A stretch of DNA of 64,000 nt from Roseateles_B sp041906185. GTDB taxonomy: Bacteria > Pseudomonadota > Gammaproteobacteria > Burkholderiales > Burkholderiaceae_C. Both the position numbers and the translations under genes were made by a program. Positions 27,189 through 36,301 of this stretch are shown piece after piece; the stretch's first letter is position 1, and every line of letters begins with the position of its first letter. The stretch spans positions 1 through 64,000 of the forward strand of contig JAYRJQ010000024.1 of the NCBI GenBank assembly GCA_041906185.1, in the 5' to 3' direction. The notes under the pieces are model-generated. The model was given only the letters and a program-made list of their open reading frames with translations, did no database searches and was not told the DNA's origin.

Positions 27189-28352
27189 ATGGCCTCTGCT
27201 TGGCTGCTGCCCGAGCACATTGCTGACGTCTTGCCCTCCCAGGCTCGCCGTATCGAAGAACTCCGGCGTGAACTCCTGGATCTGGCGCGGACCTACGGCT
27301 GCGAACTGGTGATGCCTCCCATGCTGGAGCACCTGGAGTCGCTGCTCACCGGTACGGGTCGTGAACTGGACCTCAAGACCTTCAAGCTCGTCGACCAGTT
27401 GTCCGGTCGCAGCCTCGGGCTGCGCGCAGACACCACGCCGCAGGTCGCGCGCATCGACGCCCACCTGCTGAACCGCGCCGGCGTGACGCGCCTGTGCTAT
27501 TGCGGTCCGGTGGTGCACACGCGTCCGGAAGGGCTGCATGGCAGCCGCGAGCCGCTGCAGTTCGGCGTCGAGATCTATGGCCATGCCGGCCTGGAAGCCG
27601 ACCTCGAAGTGCAGGAGCTGGCCATTGCCACGCTGCGCAAGGCGGGGCTGACCGGCATCACGCTGGATCTGGGCGATGCTCGACTGGTGCAGGGCGTGCT
27701 GGGCGAGCTGAAGCTGCCGGCCGACACGCTGGACGCCATCGTCTCGGCGCTTGCGGCAAAGGACGCGGCCAATCTGGCCCAGGCCACGGCCGGCATGCCC
27801 GCTACGGTGGCCCAGGGTCTGCAGGCCCTGATCGGTCTGTATGGCGGGCCCGAGGTCCTCGATCAGGCACGCGCGCAGTTGCCGGATCATCCGCTGATCC
27901 GCGCGGCGCTGGACGACCTGCGCTGGCTGTCCAGCCACCTGCGCGAGAGCCATCCGGACCTGCGCCTGGGCTTCGACCTGGCGGACCTGCGGGGCTATGC
28001 CTACTACAGCGGCATGCGATTCGCGCTCTACGCCGCCGGCTGCAGCGATGCCGTGCTGCGCGGCGGGCGCTACGACGAGGTGGGGGCCGTGTTCGGCCGC
28101 CGCCGTCCGGCCGTGGGCTTCAGCCTCGACCTGAAGACGCTGGTGGCGCTGAGCCCCGTCACACCCCTGCGAGCGGCCGTGCGCGCGCCCTGGGGCGAGG
28201 ACGCGGCCCTGCGGGCTGCCGTGCGAGCCTTGCGTGAGCAAGGGGAAACTGTCGTCTGCGTGCTGCCCGGGCACGAGCACGAAAACGACGAATTCGACTG
28301 CGACCGCGAACTGGTCACTGTTGGCGGGCAATGGGTGGTGCGCGCGCGTTGA
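27189..28352 (+). CDS. hisZ: ATP phosphoribosyltransferase regulatory subunit HisZ
   Basis: HisZ is a histidyl-tRNA synthetase paralogue that forms an octamer with the short HisG to catalyse and regulate the first step of histidine synthesis. The 387-residue protein keeps the class II fold (LRADTTPQVARI, GGRYDEV, PAVGFSLDL) but lacks the anticodon-binding domain, and it has AYYSGMRF where HisRS has the LDYYN-type motif. ATG 27189 is used because the in-frame ATG 27159 lies inside the promoter. hisG is not in the window. Confidence 0.93.
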   Translation: MASAWLLPEHIADVLPSQARRIEELRRELLDLARTYGCELVMPPMLEHLESLLTGTGRELDLKTFKLVDQLSGRSLGLRADTTPQVARIDAHLLNRAGVTRLCYCGPVVHTRPEGLHGSREPLQFGVEIYGHAGLEADLEVQELAIATLRKAGLTGITLDLGDARLVQGVLGELKLPADTLDAIVSALAAKDAANLAQATAGMPATVAQGLQALIGLYGGPEVLDQARAQLPDHPLIRAALDDLRWLSSHLRESHPDLRLGFDLADLRGYAYYSGMRFALYAAGCSDAVLRGGRYDEVGAVFGRRRPAVGFSLDLKTLVALSPVTPLRAAVRAPWGEDAALRAAVRALREQGETVVCVLPGHEHENDEFDCDRELVTVGGQWVVRAR

Positions 28353-28384
28353 CGCGGCCCGCCAATCTGAATACTTTTCATTGG

Positions 28385-29728
28385 ATGAGCATCATGCACA
28401 GTGAGATCGCGCGCGGCCGTAATGTGGTCGTTGTGGGCACCCAGTGGGGTGACGAAGGCAAGGGCAAGGTCGTCGACTGGATGACCGATCACGCCCAGGG
28501 CGTGGTGCGTTTCCAGGGCGGCCACAACGCCGGCCACACGCTGGTGATCAAGGGCGTGAAGACGGCCCTGCAGCTGATTCCGTCGGGCATCATGCGCGAC
28601 GGCGTGGCCTGCTACATCGGCAACGGCGTGGTGGTGGATCCGGCCCATCTGGTGTCCGAGATCGAGCGCCTGGAGAAGGCCGGCGTGGACGTGCGCTCGC
28701 GCCTCTACATCAGCGAATCCTGCCCGATGATCCTGCCCTTCCACGTGGAAGTGGACAAGGCTCGCGAGGCCCTGCGCGAGAGCAGCGGCAGCGGCAAGAT
28801 CGGCACCACGGGCAAGGGCATCGGCCCGGCCTACGAGGACAAGGTCGCCCGCCGCGCGCTGCGCCTGCAGGACCTGAAGCACCCCGAGCGCTTCGCCAAG
28901 AAGCTGCGCGAGCTGCTGGACCTGCACAACCACGCGCTGACCGGCTACCTGAACGCCGAGGCCCTGGAATTCCAGCCCATCTTCGACAAGGCCATGCTGC
29001 TCGCCGAGCAGGTCAAGCCCATGCTGGCTGACGTCGGCTACCTGCTGCACAAGGCCCACAAGGCCGGCGCGAACATCCTGTTCGAGGGCGCCCAGGGCAC
29101 GCTGCTGGACATCGACCACGGCACCTACCCCTACGTGACCTCCAGCAACTGCGTGGCCGGCAATGCCGCCGCCGGTGCCGGCGTCGGCCCGCAGATGCTG
29201 CACTACATGCTGGGCATCACCAAGGCCTACACCACCCGCGTGGGCTCGGGCCCGTTCCCGACCGAGCTCGAGTGGGAGAAGGAAGGCACCGTCGGCTATC
29301 ACCTGTCCACCGTCGGCCAGGAGCGCGGCACCGTGACGGGGCGCGCCCGCCGCTGCGGCTGGCTGGACGCCGCCGCGCTCAAGCGCTCGATCATCATCAA
29401 CGGCATCACGGGCCTGTGCCTGACGAAGCTGGACGTGCTGGACGGCCTCAAGGAAATCCAGATGTGCGTCGGCTACGAGCTGAACGGCAAGCAGGTGGAC
29501 ATCCTCCCGCTGGACGCCGACGAGATCGTTGCCTGCAAGCCCGTCTACGAGACCTTCCCGGGCTGGACGGAAAGCACCTTCGGTGTCACGAACTGGGATG
29601 CGCTGCCGCTGAACGCGCGCCGCTACCTGGAGCGCGTGCAAGAGGTCATCGGCGCGCCGATCGACATGGTGTCCACGGGCCCGGACCGCGAGCACACCAT
29701 CCTCCTGCGCCATCCCTACCAGGGCTGA
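28385..29728 (+). CDS. purA: Adenylosuccinate synthetase
   Basis: PurA joins IMP and aspartate with GTP in the first committed step to AMP. The 447-residue protein shows the P-loop-like GDEGKGK (residues 22-28) with catalytic Asp23, NAGHT, TTGKGIGPAYEDK and STGPDRE near the end. Starts at 28385 and 28394 are both possible, and neither has a clear ribosome site. The hisZ-purA order is common in betaproteobacteria. A phosphoribosyltransferase gene follows after 40 nt. Confidence 0.96.
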   Translation: MSIMHSEIARGRNVVVVGTQWGDEGKGKVVDWMTDHAQGVVRFQGGHNAGHTLVIKGVKTALQLIPSGIMRDGVACYIGNGVVVDPAHLVSEIERLEKAGVDVRSRLYISESCPMILPFHVEVDKAREALRESSGSGKIGTTGKGIGPAYEDKVARRALRLQDLKHPERFAKKLRELLDLHNHALTGYLNAEALEFQPIFDKAMLLAEQVKPMLADVGYLLHKAHKAGANILFEGAQGTLLDIDHGTYPYVTSSNCVAGNAAAGAGVGPQMLHYMLGITKAYTTRVGSGPFPTELEWEKEGTVGYHLSTVGQERGTVTGRARRCGWLDAAALKRSIIINGITGLCLTKLDVLDGLKEIQMCVGYELNGKQVDILPLDADEIVACKPVYETFPGWTESTFGVTNWDALPLNARRYLERVQEVIGAPIDMVSTGPDREHTILLRHPYQG

Positions 29729-29768
29729 GCCCCTCTCAACGATCACATCGCATTTGGAGTAAGCATCT

Positions 29769-30290
29769 ATGTTGACCGACGACGGCAAGCACCTGTACGT
29801 GTCCTGGGACGAATACCACCTGCTGACGGAGCGTCTGGCACTCAAGGTGCATGCGTCCGGCTGGGAGTTCGACCAGATCCTGTGCCTGGCCCGTGGTGGT
29901 GTGCGCCCGGGTGACGTGCTGTCCCGCGTGTTCGACAAGCCGCTGGGCATCATGTCCACGAGCTCCTACCGCGCCGAGGCCGGCACCATCCAGGGCCGCC
30001 TGGACATCGCCAAGTACATCACCATGCCCAAGGGCGAGCTGGCCGGCCGCGTGCTGCTGGTGGACGATCTGGCCGATTCGGGCGTCACGCTCAAGGCCGT
30101 GGTCGAGCGCCTGCGCGGCATGCCCTCCGTGAAGGAGCTGCGCTCCGCCGTGATCTGGACGAAGTCGGTCTCGACCTACACGCCGGACTACTACGTCGAG
30201 ATGCTGGAAACCAGCCCCTGGATCCATCAGCCCTTCGAGATCTACGACGACATGCGCCCCGACGCGCTGGCCAAGAAGTTCTCGGTCTGA
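29769..30290 (+). CDS. Phosphoribosyltransferase-domain protein
   Basis: This 173-residue protein has the PRPP-binding loop VLLVDDLADSGVTL (about residues 95-108) of type I phosphoribosyltransferases and an ARGGVRPGDVLS segment like xanthine/guanine or hypoxanthine enzymes. Linked to purA, it is likely a purine-salvage enzyme, though the exact base is not clear from the sequence. GGAGT precedes the ATG. A terminator follows. Confidence 0.85.
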   Translation: MLTDDGKHLYVSWDEYHLLTERLALKVHASGWEFDQILCLARGGVRPGDVLSRVFDKPLGIMSTSSYRAEAGTIQGRLDIAKYITMPKGELAGRVLLVDDLADSGVTLKAVVERLRGMPSVKELRSAVIWTKSVSTYTPDYYVEMLETSPWIHQPFEIYDDMRPDALAKKFSV

Positions 30291-30342
30291 TCCACTGCCC
30301 ACTGCGATGCGACCGCGATTCCTCGCGGCCGCATCCGCCGCC

Positions 30343-30385
30343 AGGCGCGCCGCCCCGTCCCGTGACGGGCGACGCGCCTTTTTCT
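30343..30385 (+). terminator. Terminator of the purA operon
   Basis: AGGCGCG (30343-30349) pairs with CGCGCCT (30373-30379), and inside it CGCCC (30351-30355) pairs with GGGCG (30367-30371). TTTTTC follows the stem. Confidence 0.8.
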
Positions 30386-30530
30386 TGGGCGCGCGCCCCC
30401 CGTGGGTCCGCGGCTGGCGTGCGGGTAGGGAGGGGAGGGCGGGTTCGGCGGGCGGGGGGCAGGTGTTGCGCGCCGTCCCGCGAGGGCAGGCGCACTGGCG
30501 TCGCGCTTGTGCGTTGGCGGTGCCCCAAAG

Positions 30531-30563
30531 CAAAATGGCTGCAGGTCTTTCGAACTGCAGCCA
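30531..30563 (-). terminator. Second minus-strand terminator downstream of tRNA-Leu
   Basis: TGGCTGCAG (30536-30544) and CTGCAGCCA (30555-30563) form a 9-bp stem. On the minus strand it runs into TTTTG. A separate GCCTCC/GGAGGC hairpin lies at 30591-30606 between this and the first terminator. Confidence 0.55.
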
Positions 30564-30608
30564 CGATTTGCCGGCATCCATGCAACGCACGCCTCCACAC
30601 GGAGGCCA

Positions 30609-30649
30609 CAAAAACAAAAGCCAGCTCTGCGAAACAGAAGCTGGCTTTT
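30609..30649 (-). terminator. Terminator of tRNA-Leu
   Basis: The arms AAAAGCCAGCT (30616-30626) and AGCTGGCTTTT (30639-30649) pair fully. On the minus strand the stem is followed by a T-rich run (TTTTGTTTTT), 9 nt after the tRNA 3' end. Confidence 0.85.
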
Positions 30650-30658
30650 GCGAGCATT

Positions 30659-30743
<85 letters not shown>

Positions 30744-30915
30744 AAGGTTTCCAAGCTTTTTGTTCAAACCGGATCACATGAACTATGATCTCTCTGAACG
30801 AATTGCCTGGCCGTTTCAGGAAAGCTGAGATTCTATCATCAAAAATTTTAAGAACACAAGTGGTCCCGGCAACAATGCCGGTTCTCAGGCAGCGCTGCTG
30901 AGCGAAGTCGAAGGC

Positions 30916-33153
30916 GTGGTGCAGGGACACCGCGACGGTCACGGCTTCCTCATCCCCGACGACGGGCAGCCCGACCTCTACCTGTCTTCCCAGGAAATGC
31001 ACGCTGTGATGCACGGCGACCGCCTGCGGGCGCGCATCGTGCGCTACGACAAGCGCGGCCGCCCGGAGGGCCGAGTGCTGGAGATCCTCGATCGCAAGAA
31101 GCGCCCCATCATCGGGCGCCTGCTGCTCGAGTCGGGCGTGTGGCTCGTGGCGCCGGAAGACAAGCGCTACGGGCAGGACATCCTGGTGCCCAAGAACGCC
31201 ATCGCGAACGCCACGGCGGGGCAGGTGGTGGCCGTCGAGCTGACGGAGCCGCCCTCGCTGTACTCGCAGCCGGTAGGCCGTGTGACCGAGGTGCTGGGCG
31301 AGATCGACGATCCCGGCATGGAGATCGAGATCGCGGTCCGCAAGTACGAGGTCCCGCATCGCTTCAGCGCCGAGACCCTCGCGCAGGCCGCCAAGCTGCC
31401 GGACCGCGTGCGTGCGGTGGACATGAAGAACCGCGTGGACCTGCGCGACGTGCCGCTGGTCACCATCGACGGCGAGGATGCCCGTGACTTCGACGATGCG
31501 GTGTACTGCACGCCGCACAAGCAGGGACGCGGCAAGACGGCGTTCAAGGGCTGGCGCCTGCTGGTCGCCATCGCCGACGTCAGCCATTACGTGAAGCCTG
31601 GCGAGGCGCTGGACCTCGATGCCTACGAGCGCGCGACCTCGGTCTACTTCCCGCGCCGCGTGATCCCGATGCTGCCGGAGAAGCTCTCCAACGGCCTGTG
31701 CTCGCTGAACCCCGATCAGGACCGCCTGTCCATGGTCTGCGACATGCTGGTCACGGAGGAGGGCGAGACCTTCGCCTACCAGTTCTATCCGGCCGTGATC
31801 TGCTCGCATGCGCGCCTCACCTACAACGAGGTGGCTGCGGTCCTGGCGAACACGCACGGCCCCGAGGCCGCGCGCCGCAAGGAGCTGGTGCCGCACCTGC
31901 TGCATCTGCACGAGGTCTACCGCGCCTTGCTGAGCCAGCGCCAGCGGCGCGGTGCGGTCGACTTCGACACGGTCGAGACGCAGATCGTCTGCGACGACAA
32001 CGGCCGCATCGAGAAGATCATCCCGCGCACCCGCAGCGACGCCCACCGCCTGATCGAGGAAGCCATGCTGGCGGCCAACGTCTGCGCGGCCGACTTCATC
32101 GCCGGGGGCAAGCACCATTCGCTGTACCGCGTCCACGAGGGCCCGACGCCCGAGAAGCGCACGGTGCTGCAGGCCTATCTGCGCGCCTTGGGGCTCGGCA
32201 TGGGGCTGTCGGACGACCCGTCGCCCGGTGAGTTCCAGGCCATCGCGCAGGCCACCAAGGACCGCCCGGACGCCACGCAGATCCACACCATGCTGCTGCG
32301 CTCCATGCAGCAGGCGATCTATACCGGGGCCAATGCCGGGCACTTCGGCCTGGCCTACCAGGCCTACACGCACTTCACCAGCCCGATCCGGCGCTACCCC
32401 GATCTGCTGGTGCATCGCGTGATCAAGGCCATGCTGGGCAACAAGCGTTACCAGCTGGACGCGGCCAAGATGGACGTGCCTACGCCGCCCAAGCGGCCCG
32501 GCAAGGCCAAGCCGATCAACCCGGCATCGGCCAGCACCGAGGTCGAGCGCTGGGAGGTGGTCGGGGCGCACTGCAGCGCCAACGAGCGCCGCGCCGACGA
32601 AGCCTCACGCGACGTCGAGGCCTGGCTCAAGTGCCGCTACATGCGCGAGCACCTGGGCGAGGAATTCAGCGGCACCGTCAACGCGGTGACGAGCTTCGGG
32701 CTGTTCGTGCAGCTGGACGCGCTCTTCGTCGAGGGCCTGGTCCACATCACCGAGCTGGGCGGCGAGTACTACCGCTTCGACGAGGTGCGCCAGGAGCTGC
32801 GCGGCGAGCGCACAGGCATTCGCTACGCCACGGGCGCACGGGTGCAGGTGCAGGTCAGCCGTGTGGACCTGGACGGCCGCAAGATCGATTTCCGCCTCGT
32901 GCGGGAGACCGACGAGCTGCGCCCGTCCGCCCGTCCGGCGCGCGACAAGACCGGCCAGGCGGCGCCCCGCCAGCCGACGGACAGGCTGGCCGATGTCCAG
33001 CGCCAGGACCGCGAGGTCAAGGCCAGCGGCAAGCGCGCGCGCTCGGGCAGCGCCTCTCGCGGCGGCAGCGCCGCGGCGGTGTCGCCTGTGAAGGCACGCA
33101 AGGCAGCGGCGCGTCAGGCGACGGAATCGGGCAAGAGCCGCAAGCGCCGCTGA
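30916..33153 (+). CDS. rnr: Ribonuclease R
   Basis: RNase R is the 3'-5' exoribonuclease that degrades structured RNA and faulty mRNA and rRNA. From GTG 30916 the protein has 745 residues: part of a cold-shock domain (VQGHRDGHGFLIPDDG), a second OB domain, the RNB domain with the metal-binding GEDARDFDDA motif (about 187-196), an S1 domain (about 582-665) and a basic Lys/Arg-rich tail. The frame is open back to 30829, and the sequence before the GTG (ALLSEVEG) looks like real RNase R, yet no ATG, GTG or TTG lies there. The true start is therefore uncertain. The usual N-terminal helix-turn-helix domain is absent. Confidence 0.92.
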   Translation: MVQGHRDGHGFLIPDDGQPDLYLSSQEMHAVMHGDRLRARIVRYDKRGRPEGRVLEILDRKKRPIIGRLLLESGVWLVAPEDKRYGQDILVPKNAIANATAGQVVAVELTEPPSLYSQPVGRVTEVLGEIDDPGMEIEIAVRKYEVPHRFSAETLAQAAKLPDRVRAVDMKNRVDLRDVPLVTIDGEDARDFDDAVYCTPHKQGRGKTAFKGWRLLVAIADVSHYVKPGEALDLDAYERATSVYFPRRVIPMLPEKLSNGLCSLNPDQDRLSMVCDMLVTEEGETFAYQFYPAVICSHARLTYNEVAAVLANTHGPEAARRKELVPHLLHLHEVYRALLSQRQRRGAVDFDTVETQIVCDDNGRIEKIIPRTRSDAHRLIEEAMLAANVCAADFIAGGKHHSLYRVHEGPTPEKRTVLQAYLRALGLGMGLSDDPSPGEFQAIAQATKDRPDATQIHTMLLRSMQQAIYTGANAGHFGLAYQAYTHFTSPIRRYPDLLVHRVIKAMLGNKRYQLDAAKMDVPTPPKRPGKAKPINPASASTEVERWEVVGAHCSANERRADEASRDVEAWLKCRYMREHLGEEFSGTVNAVTSFGLFVQLDALFVEGLVHITELGGEYYRFDEVRQELRGERTGIRYATGARVQVQVSRVDLDGRKIDFRLVRETDELRPSARPARDKTGQAAPRQPTDRLADVQRQDREVKASGKRARSGSASRGGSAAAVSPVKARKAAARQATESGKSRKRR

Positions 33154-33161
33154 GGCGGTTT

Positions 33162-33183
33162 GCCGGGCACGACCCGGCTTTCT
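33162..33183 (+). terminator. Terminator between convergent rnr and nnr
   Basis: GCCGGG (33162-33167) pairs with CCCGGC (33173-33178) around CACGA, with further GAGGC/GCCTC pairing outside, and TTT follows. It may serve both directions. Confidence 0.6.
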
Positions 33184-33195
33184 GCCTCGATCGCC

Positions 33196-34755
33196 TCAGG
33201 GCTGTCGCGGCTGGCGTGCGTGCATCCGCTCGATGAGATCGGCGGCGCGCAGCGGCGCCCGCGCACCCGCGGCCGCCTCGCCATGACAGGCCACGCTGCG
33301 GGTGGCGACTTCATGGGGCGTGTCGCTCGGCTGTTGCGCCCACAGTCCGCCCATCCAGCCGGCCAGCACGTCCCCCGTGCCGGCACCTGCGAGTGCAGCG
33401 TTGCCGCTGCCGTTGAGATGCAGTGGCTCGTCCGGGCTGGCGATGACCGTGCCGGAGCCCTTGAGCACCACCGTGCAGTCGAACGCGGCGGCCAGCGCGC
33501 GCGCGGCGCCCAGCCGGTCGTCCTGCGCCCGTGTCACGGTCTGGCCCAGCAGCCGGGCCGCTTCCAGGGGATGGGGCGTCAGCACCGTCTGCAGGCCTCG
33601 AGCGCGACGACCGCGGAGCGTCTGCTGCGCCTGCTCGTTCGCCGCGACGCTGTTGAGCCCGTCGGCATCGAGCACCAGGCGATGCGCGTGCTGAAGGAGT
33701 GGCAGCAGCAGTCCGGTGCTTTCGAGGGCGGTGCCGGCGCCGCAGCCGGCCACGAGGGTCAGGTCTTGCCAGGCCGTGCTGCCATCGAGCCGGCCGGCGT
33801 CGGCATCGGGCCAGTCCATGAGTTCCGGCCGGCGGTGCACACCGGCGCGTTGGGCGTCCGTGCCAAGGTGCAGCGACTTCACGAACACCTTGCCAGCGCC
33901 CGCCGCCAGCGCGGCGCAGGCGGCCAGTTCCGCGGCGCCCTGCATGTGGGTTGCACCACCCACCACCAGCACCTGGCCGTAGCTGCCCTTGTGGCTGGCA
34001 TGGGCTCGGGCGCTTGATGTGGGCATCCGATTCGGCTCGCCAGGGGCGATGAGCCAACCGGCGTCGCCGCGTGCGGCGGGAACGCCGAGCGTGTCCAGCC
34101 AGATCCGGCCGGCGAAATCACGGCCCCGTGCCGTGAACAGGCCGGGCTTGAGGCTCAGCAGGCACAGGGTGTGATCGGCCCGGACCACGGCGCCGGGGCG
34201 TCCCTCGGCGTCGGGGCAGGGCTGGCCCGTGTCGCCCAGCAGCCCGCTGGGCAGGTCCACGCTCAGCACGGGCACGCCGCCGGCGTTGAGGGCGGCGATG
34301 GCCTCGGCCAGGTCGCCCTGCGGTGCCCGCTGGGCGCCGAGGCCCAGCAGGGCGTCGATGAGGAGATCGCAGCCCGCGGGCGGGCGGGGCGAGTTGCCCA
34401 GGTGGACGGCGGCGTCCGTCGCGGTGGCCCGCGGCGTCAGCGCATCCAGGGCCCATTGCGCGTCGGGCGGCAGCGGCTTGCCGGTGTTCAGCAGGCTGAC
34501 GTGGACGTCCAGCCCCTGGCCGGCGAGATGCCGCGCGGCCACGAGGCCGTCACCGCCATTGTTGCCGGGCCCGCAGGCCACCCAGACGCGGCGGGCGTGC
34601 GGGGCGAGGGCCAGGGCGAGCCTTGCCACCGCGAGCCCGGCGCGGGCCATCAGGGCGTGAGCGGGCGCGGCCGCGAGGGCCTCGGCCTCCAGCGCGCGGC
34701 AGCCCGACGTGCTGAAGAGGGGGTGGCGGCCGCCGTGGTGGAGAACCTCGATCAT
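33196..34755 (-). CDS. nnr: Bifunctional NAD(P)HX epimerase/dehydratase
   Basis: Nnr repairs hydrated NAD(P)H. The N-terminal YjeF_N domain (about residues 1-215, with GPGNNGGDGL) interconverts the R and S forms. The C-terminal YjeF/ribokinase-like domain (about 245-519, with GAGTGDVLAGW) dehydrates S-NAD(P)HX using ADP or ATP. The start MIEVLHHGG at 34755 has GGAG upstream. An extension of the frame to 35505 runs back into the upstream oxidase gene and is rejected. The 14-nt gap suggests an operon with the oxidase. Confidence 0.93.
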   Translation of the reverse strand: MIEVLHHGGRHPLFSTSGCRALEAEALAAAPAHALMARAGLAVARLALALAPHARRVWVACGPGNNGGDGLVAARHLAGQGLDVHVSLLNTGKPLPPDAQWALDALTPRATATDAAVHLGNSPRPPAGCDLLIDALLGLGAQRAPQGDLAEAIAALNAGGVPVLSVDLPSGLLGDTGQPCPDAEGRPGAVVRADHTLCLLSLKPGLFTARGRDFAGRIWLDTLGVPAARGDAGWLIAPGEPNRMPTSSARAHASHKGSYGQVLVVGGATHMQGAAELAACAALAAGAGKVFVKSLHLGTDAQRAGVHRRPELMDWPDADAGRLDGSTAWQDLTLVAGCGAGTALESTGLLLPLLQHAHRLVLDADGLNSVAANEQAQQTLRGRRARGLQTVLTPHPLEAARLLGQTVTRAQDDRLGAARALAAAFDCTVVLKGSGTVIASPDEPLHLNGSGNAALAGAGTGDVLAGWMGGLWAQQPSDTPHEVATRSVACHGEAAAGARAPLRAADLIERMHARQPRQP

Positions 34756-34769
34756 GCGGCCACTCCAGC

Positions 34770-36068
34770 TCAGCCCCGTCGCGTGGCGGCGAAGGGGGCG
34801 AGGTCCAGTCCGGGGTCGCGTCCGCCGATCAGTGCGGCCATGACCTGGGCGGCGCCGGCGGCCATCGCCGCGCCCTGGCCGCCATGGGCCAGGTTCAGCC
34901 AGATGCCTTCGGCCCCGCTGGCGCCCAGCAGGGGCAGGCCGTCGGCGTTCATCAGGCGGCTCCCCTGCCAGTACTGGACCTGCTGGGGCTGGATGGCGCC
35001 CGGGAACCAGTCGTGCAGCACGGCGTGCAGAGCCTCGAAGCCCTTGTCGCCGCGGCTCGGGGGCTGGAAGCTGGCACCGCCGCTGACGCGAACGCGTTGG
35101 CCCAGGCGGCTGAGGATGACCTGCTGCTCGTCGTCGATGAGGTTGGCGCGCGGGCCGAGGTCCGGGAAGGCCTCGAGCTGGCGCAGTGGTGCCGTCAGCG
35201 TGCGGCCCCACACCTGCCGCAGCGCCGGCTTCAACCCCAGCTGATGCAGCAGTGGATCGCCCACCTGCGCGCCGCAAAGCAGAACGGCATCGAAGCTGTG
35301 CGTCTGGACCTCCCGCGGGCTGGGCAGGGTGGCGGGCCCGGCGGCGCTGCTCGCCTCCTGCCGCGGGTTCACGGCGGGCAGGCCGGCCTGCGGCGCCGGG
35401 CCGTGGGTGAGGGCAGGGCGCTTGCCGGCCTGGAGCTGGTGGACCTCGGTGTGGAAGCTGAAGTGCACGCCCAGGCGCTGGGCCGCTTGCTTCAGCAGCA
35501 GGCACAGCTCGCGGCCGTTCGTGGCCTCGGCCTCGGGCAGATGCCAGCCGCCGTGCAGCGGGATGTCCGGATTGAGGCCCGGCTCATGCTGGCGGCATTG
35601 GTCGGCGTCCCGCCACGCGTGGGACACGCCGGCCTGCCGCCAGGACTCGGCCAGCGCCTGCGCCTTGCGGGCCTGCGCCTCGCTGCGCACCAGGAGCAGC
35701 AGACCCTCGCTGCGCTCATGGTCCAGCTGCAGCTGGCGCCGCAGCACGGTCGAGCGGGCCAGGCTTTGCTGGGCCAGGGCGCGCAGGGTCCCGGCGGTCG
35801 CGTCGTCGCGCTGGGCGCGTGCCTGACGGGCGGCCCAGCGCCAGCCGGGATGGCTCAGGCTCGAGCCCTGCAGTGCCAGCGGCTGGCTGCCGCACAGGGC
35901 GCCCCAGACGCCGCTGAGCGCCGGGGCGCTGAGCCCGCCCTGGGCGAAGCTGGACTCCGAGGCCACGCTGCCGCTGCGCTCGAACACGACGACGGCGTGC
36001 CCCTGCGCGGCCAGTTCCAGGGCCGCGTGGGTGCCGGTGATGCCGGCGCCGATGATGGCGACTTCCAT
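34770..36068 (-). CDS. FAD-dependent D-amino acid dehydrogenase-like oxidoreductase
   Basis: This 432-residue protein has an N-terminal FAD-binding Rossmann motif (IIGAGITGTHAALELAAQGH), the GG doublet region with SFAQGGLSAP, and a C-terminal LAHGGQGAAMAAGAAQV segment, all typical of DadA-type DAO-family enzymes that deaminate D-amino acids. An Ala/Pro-rich insert (about residues 225-265) is unusual. The exact substrate cannot be told. It is the first gene of a minus-strand pair with nnr and is divergent from rpsB. Confidence 0.82.
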   Translation of the reverse strand: MEVAIIGAGITGTHAALELAAQGHAVVVFERSGSVASESSFAQGGLSAPALSGVWGALCGSQPLALQGSSLSHPGWRWAARQARAQRDDATAGTLRALAQQSLARSTVLRRQLQLDHERSEGLLLLVRSEAQARKAQALAESWRQAGVSHAWRDADQCRQHEPGLNPDIPLHGGWHLPEAEATNGRELCLLLKQAAQRLGVHFSFHTEVHQLQAGKRPALTHGPAPQAGLPAVNPRQEASSAAGPATLPSPREVQTHSFDAVLLCGAQVGDPLLHQLGLKPALRQVWGRTLTAPLRQLEAFPDLGPRANLIDDEQQVILSRLGQRVRVSGGASFQPPSRGDKGFEALHAVLHDWFPGAIQPQQVQYWQGSRLMNADGLPLLGASGAEGIWLNLAHGGQGAAMAAGAAQVMAALIGGRDPGLDLAPFAATRRG

Positions 36069-36176
36069 TCAGGACCTCGCCATGATGAAGGAGGGGAAGG
36101 CCGCGCCGTCAGCGGCGGTCATACGGTGCGCCAGAGGCCCGGGGGCGACGCAGGGGAAGGGGGCGAAGTTCAATCG

Positions 36177-36185
36177 TGCTATACT
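36177..36185 (+). promoter_or_regulatory. Extended -10 promoter of rpsB-tsf
   Basis: TGCTATACT matches the extended -10 pattern TGnTATAAT with one mismatch. No -35 hexamer is clear, as expected when the TG extension is present. Confidence 0.65.
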
Positions 36186-36263
36186 CTTTGGGTTTTGCCG
36201 GATAGTGCAAGCCATTCAAGGGGGCTTCTTGCCCTGACTTGATCCGCGCTTGCTGCAGGAGCC

Positions 36264-36301
36264 GGCACCCTTTTCGTGGGTTTGTCCCATGGGCGGGTGC
36301 C
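36264..36301 (+). promoter_or_regulatory. Structured rpsB leader element (candidate S2 autoregulation site)
   Basis: GGCACCC (36264-36270) pairs with GGGTGCC (36295-36301). Inside, TGGG (36277-36280) pairs with CCCA (36286-36289), leaving an internal loop. S2 represses its own mRNA leader in E. coli, so a similar role here is inference. Confidence 0.45.

Larger units (their letters stand above)
30291..30658. other. 368-nt gap with terminators but no supported protein gene
   Basis: Between the phosphoribosyltransferase gene and tRNA-Leu lie one plus-strand terminator (30343-30385), a G-rich stretch around 30420-30470, and three hairpins in 30536-30649, two of which end in T runs on the minus strand. 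The ORFs across it have no family look and span these hairpins. Confidence 0.6.

Noticed and set aside
30875..30877. ATG at 30875 as the rnr start
   Set aside because: It is not in the rnr reading frame (41 nt before GTG 30916).
34756..35505. 250-residue N-terminal extension of Nnr
   Set aside because: It is an out-of-frame Arg/Pro/Ala-rich shadow of the oxidase gene, and a good ribosome site precedes the start at 34755.
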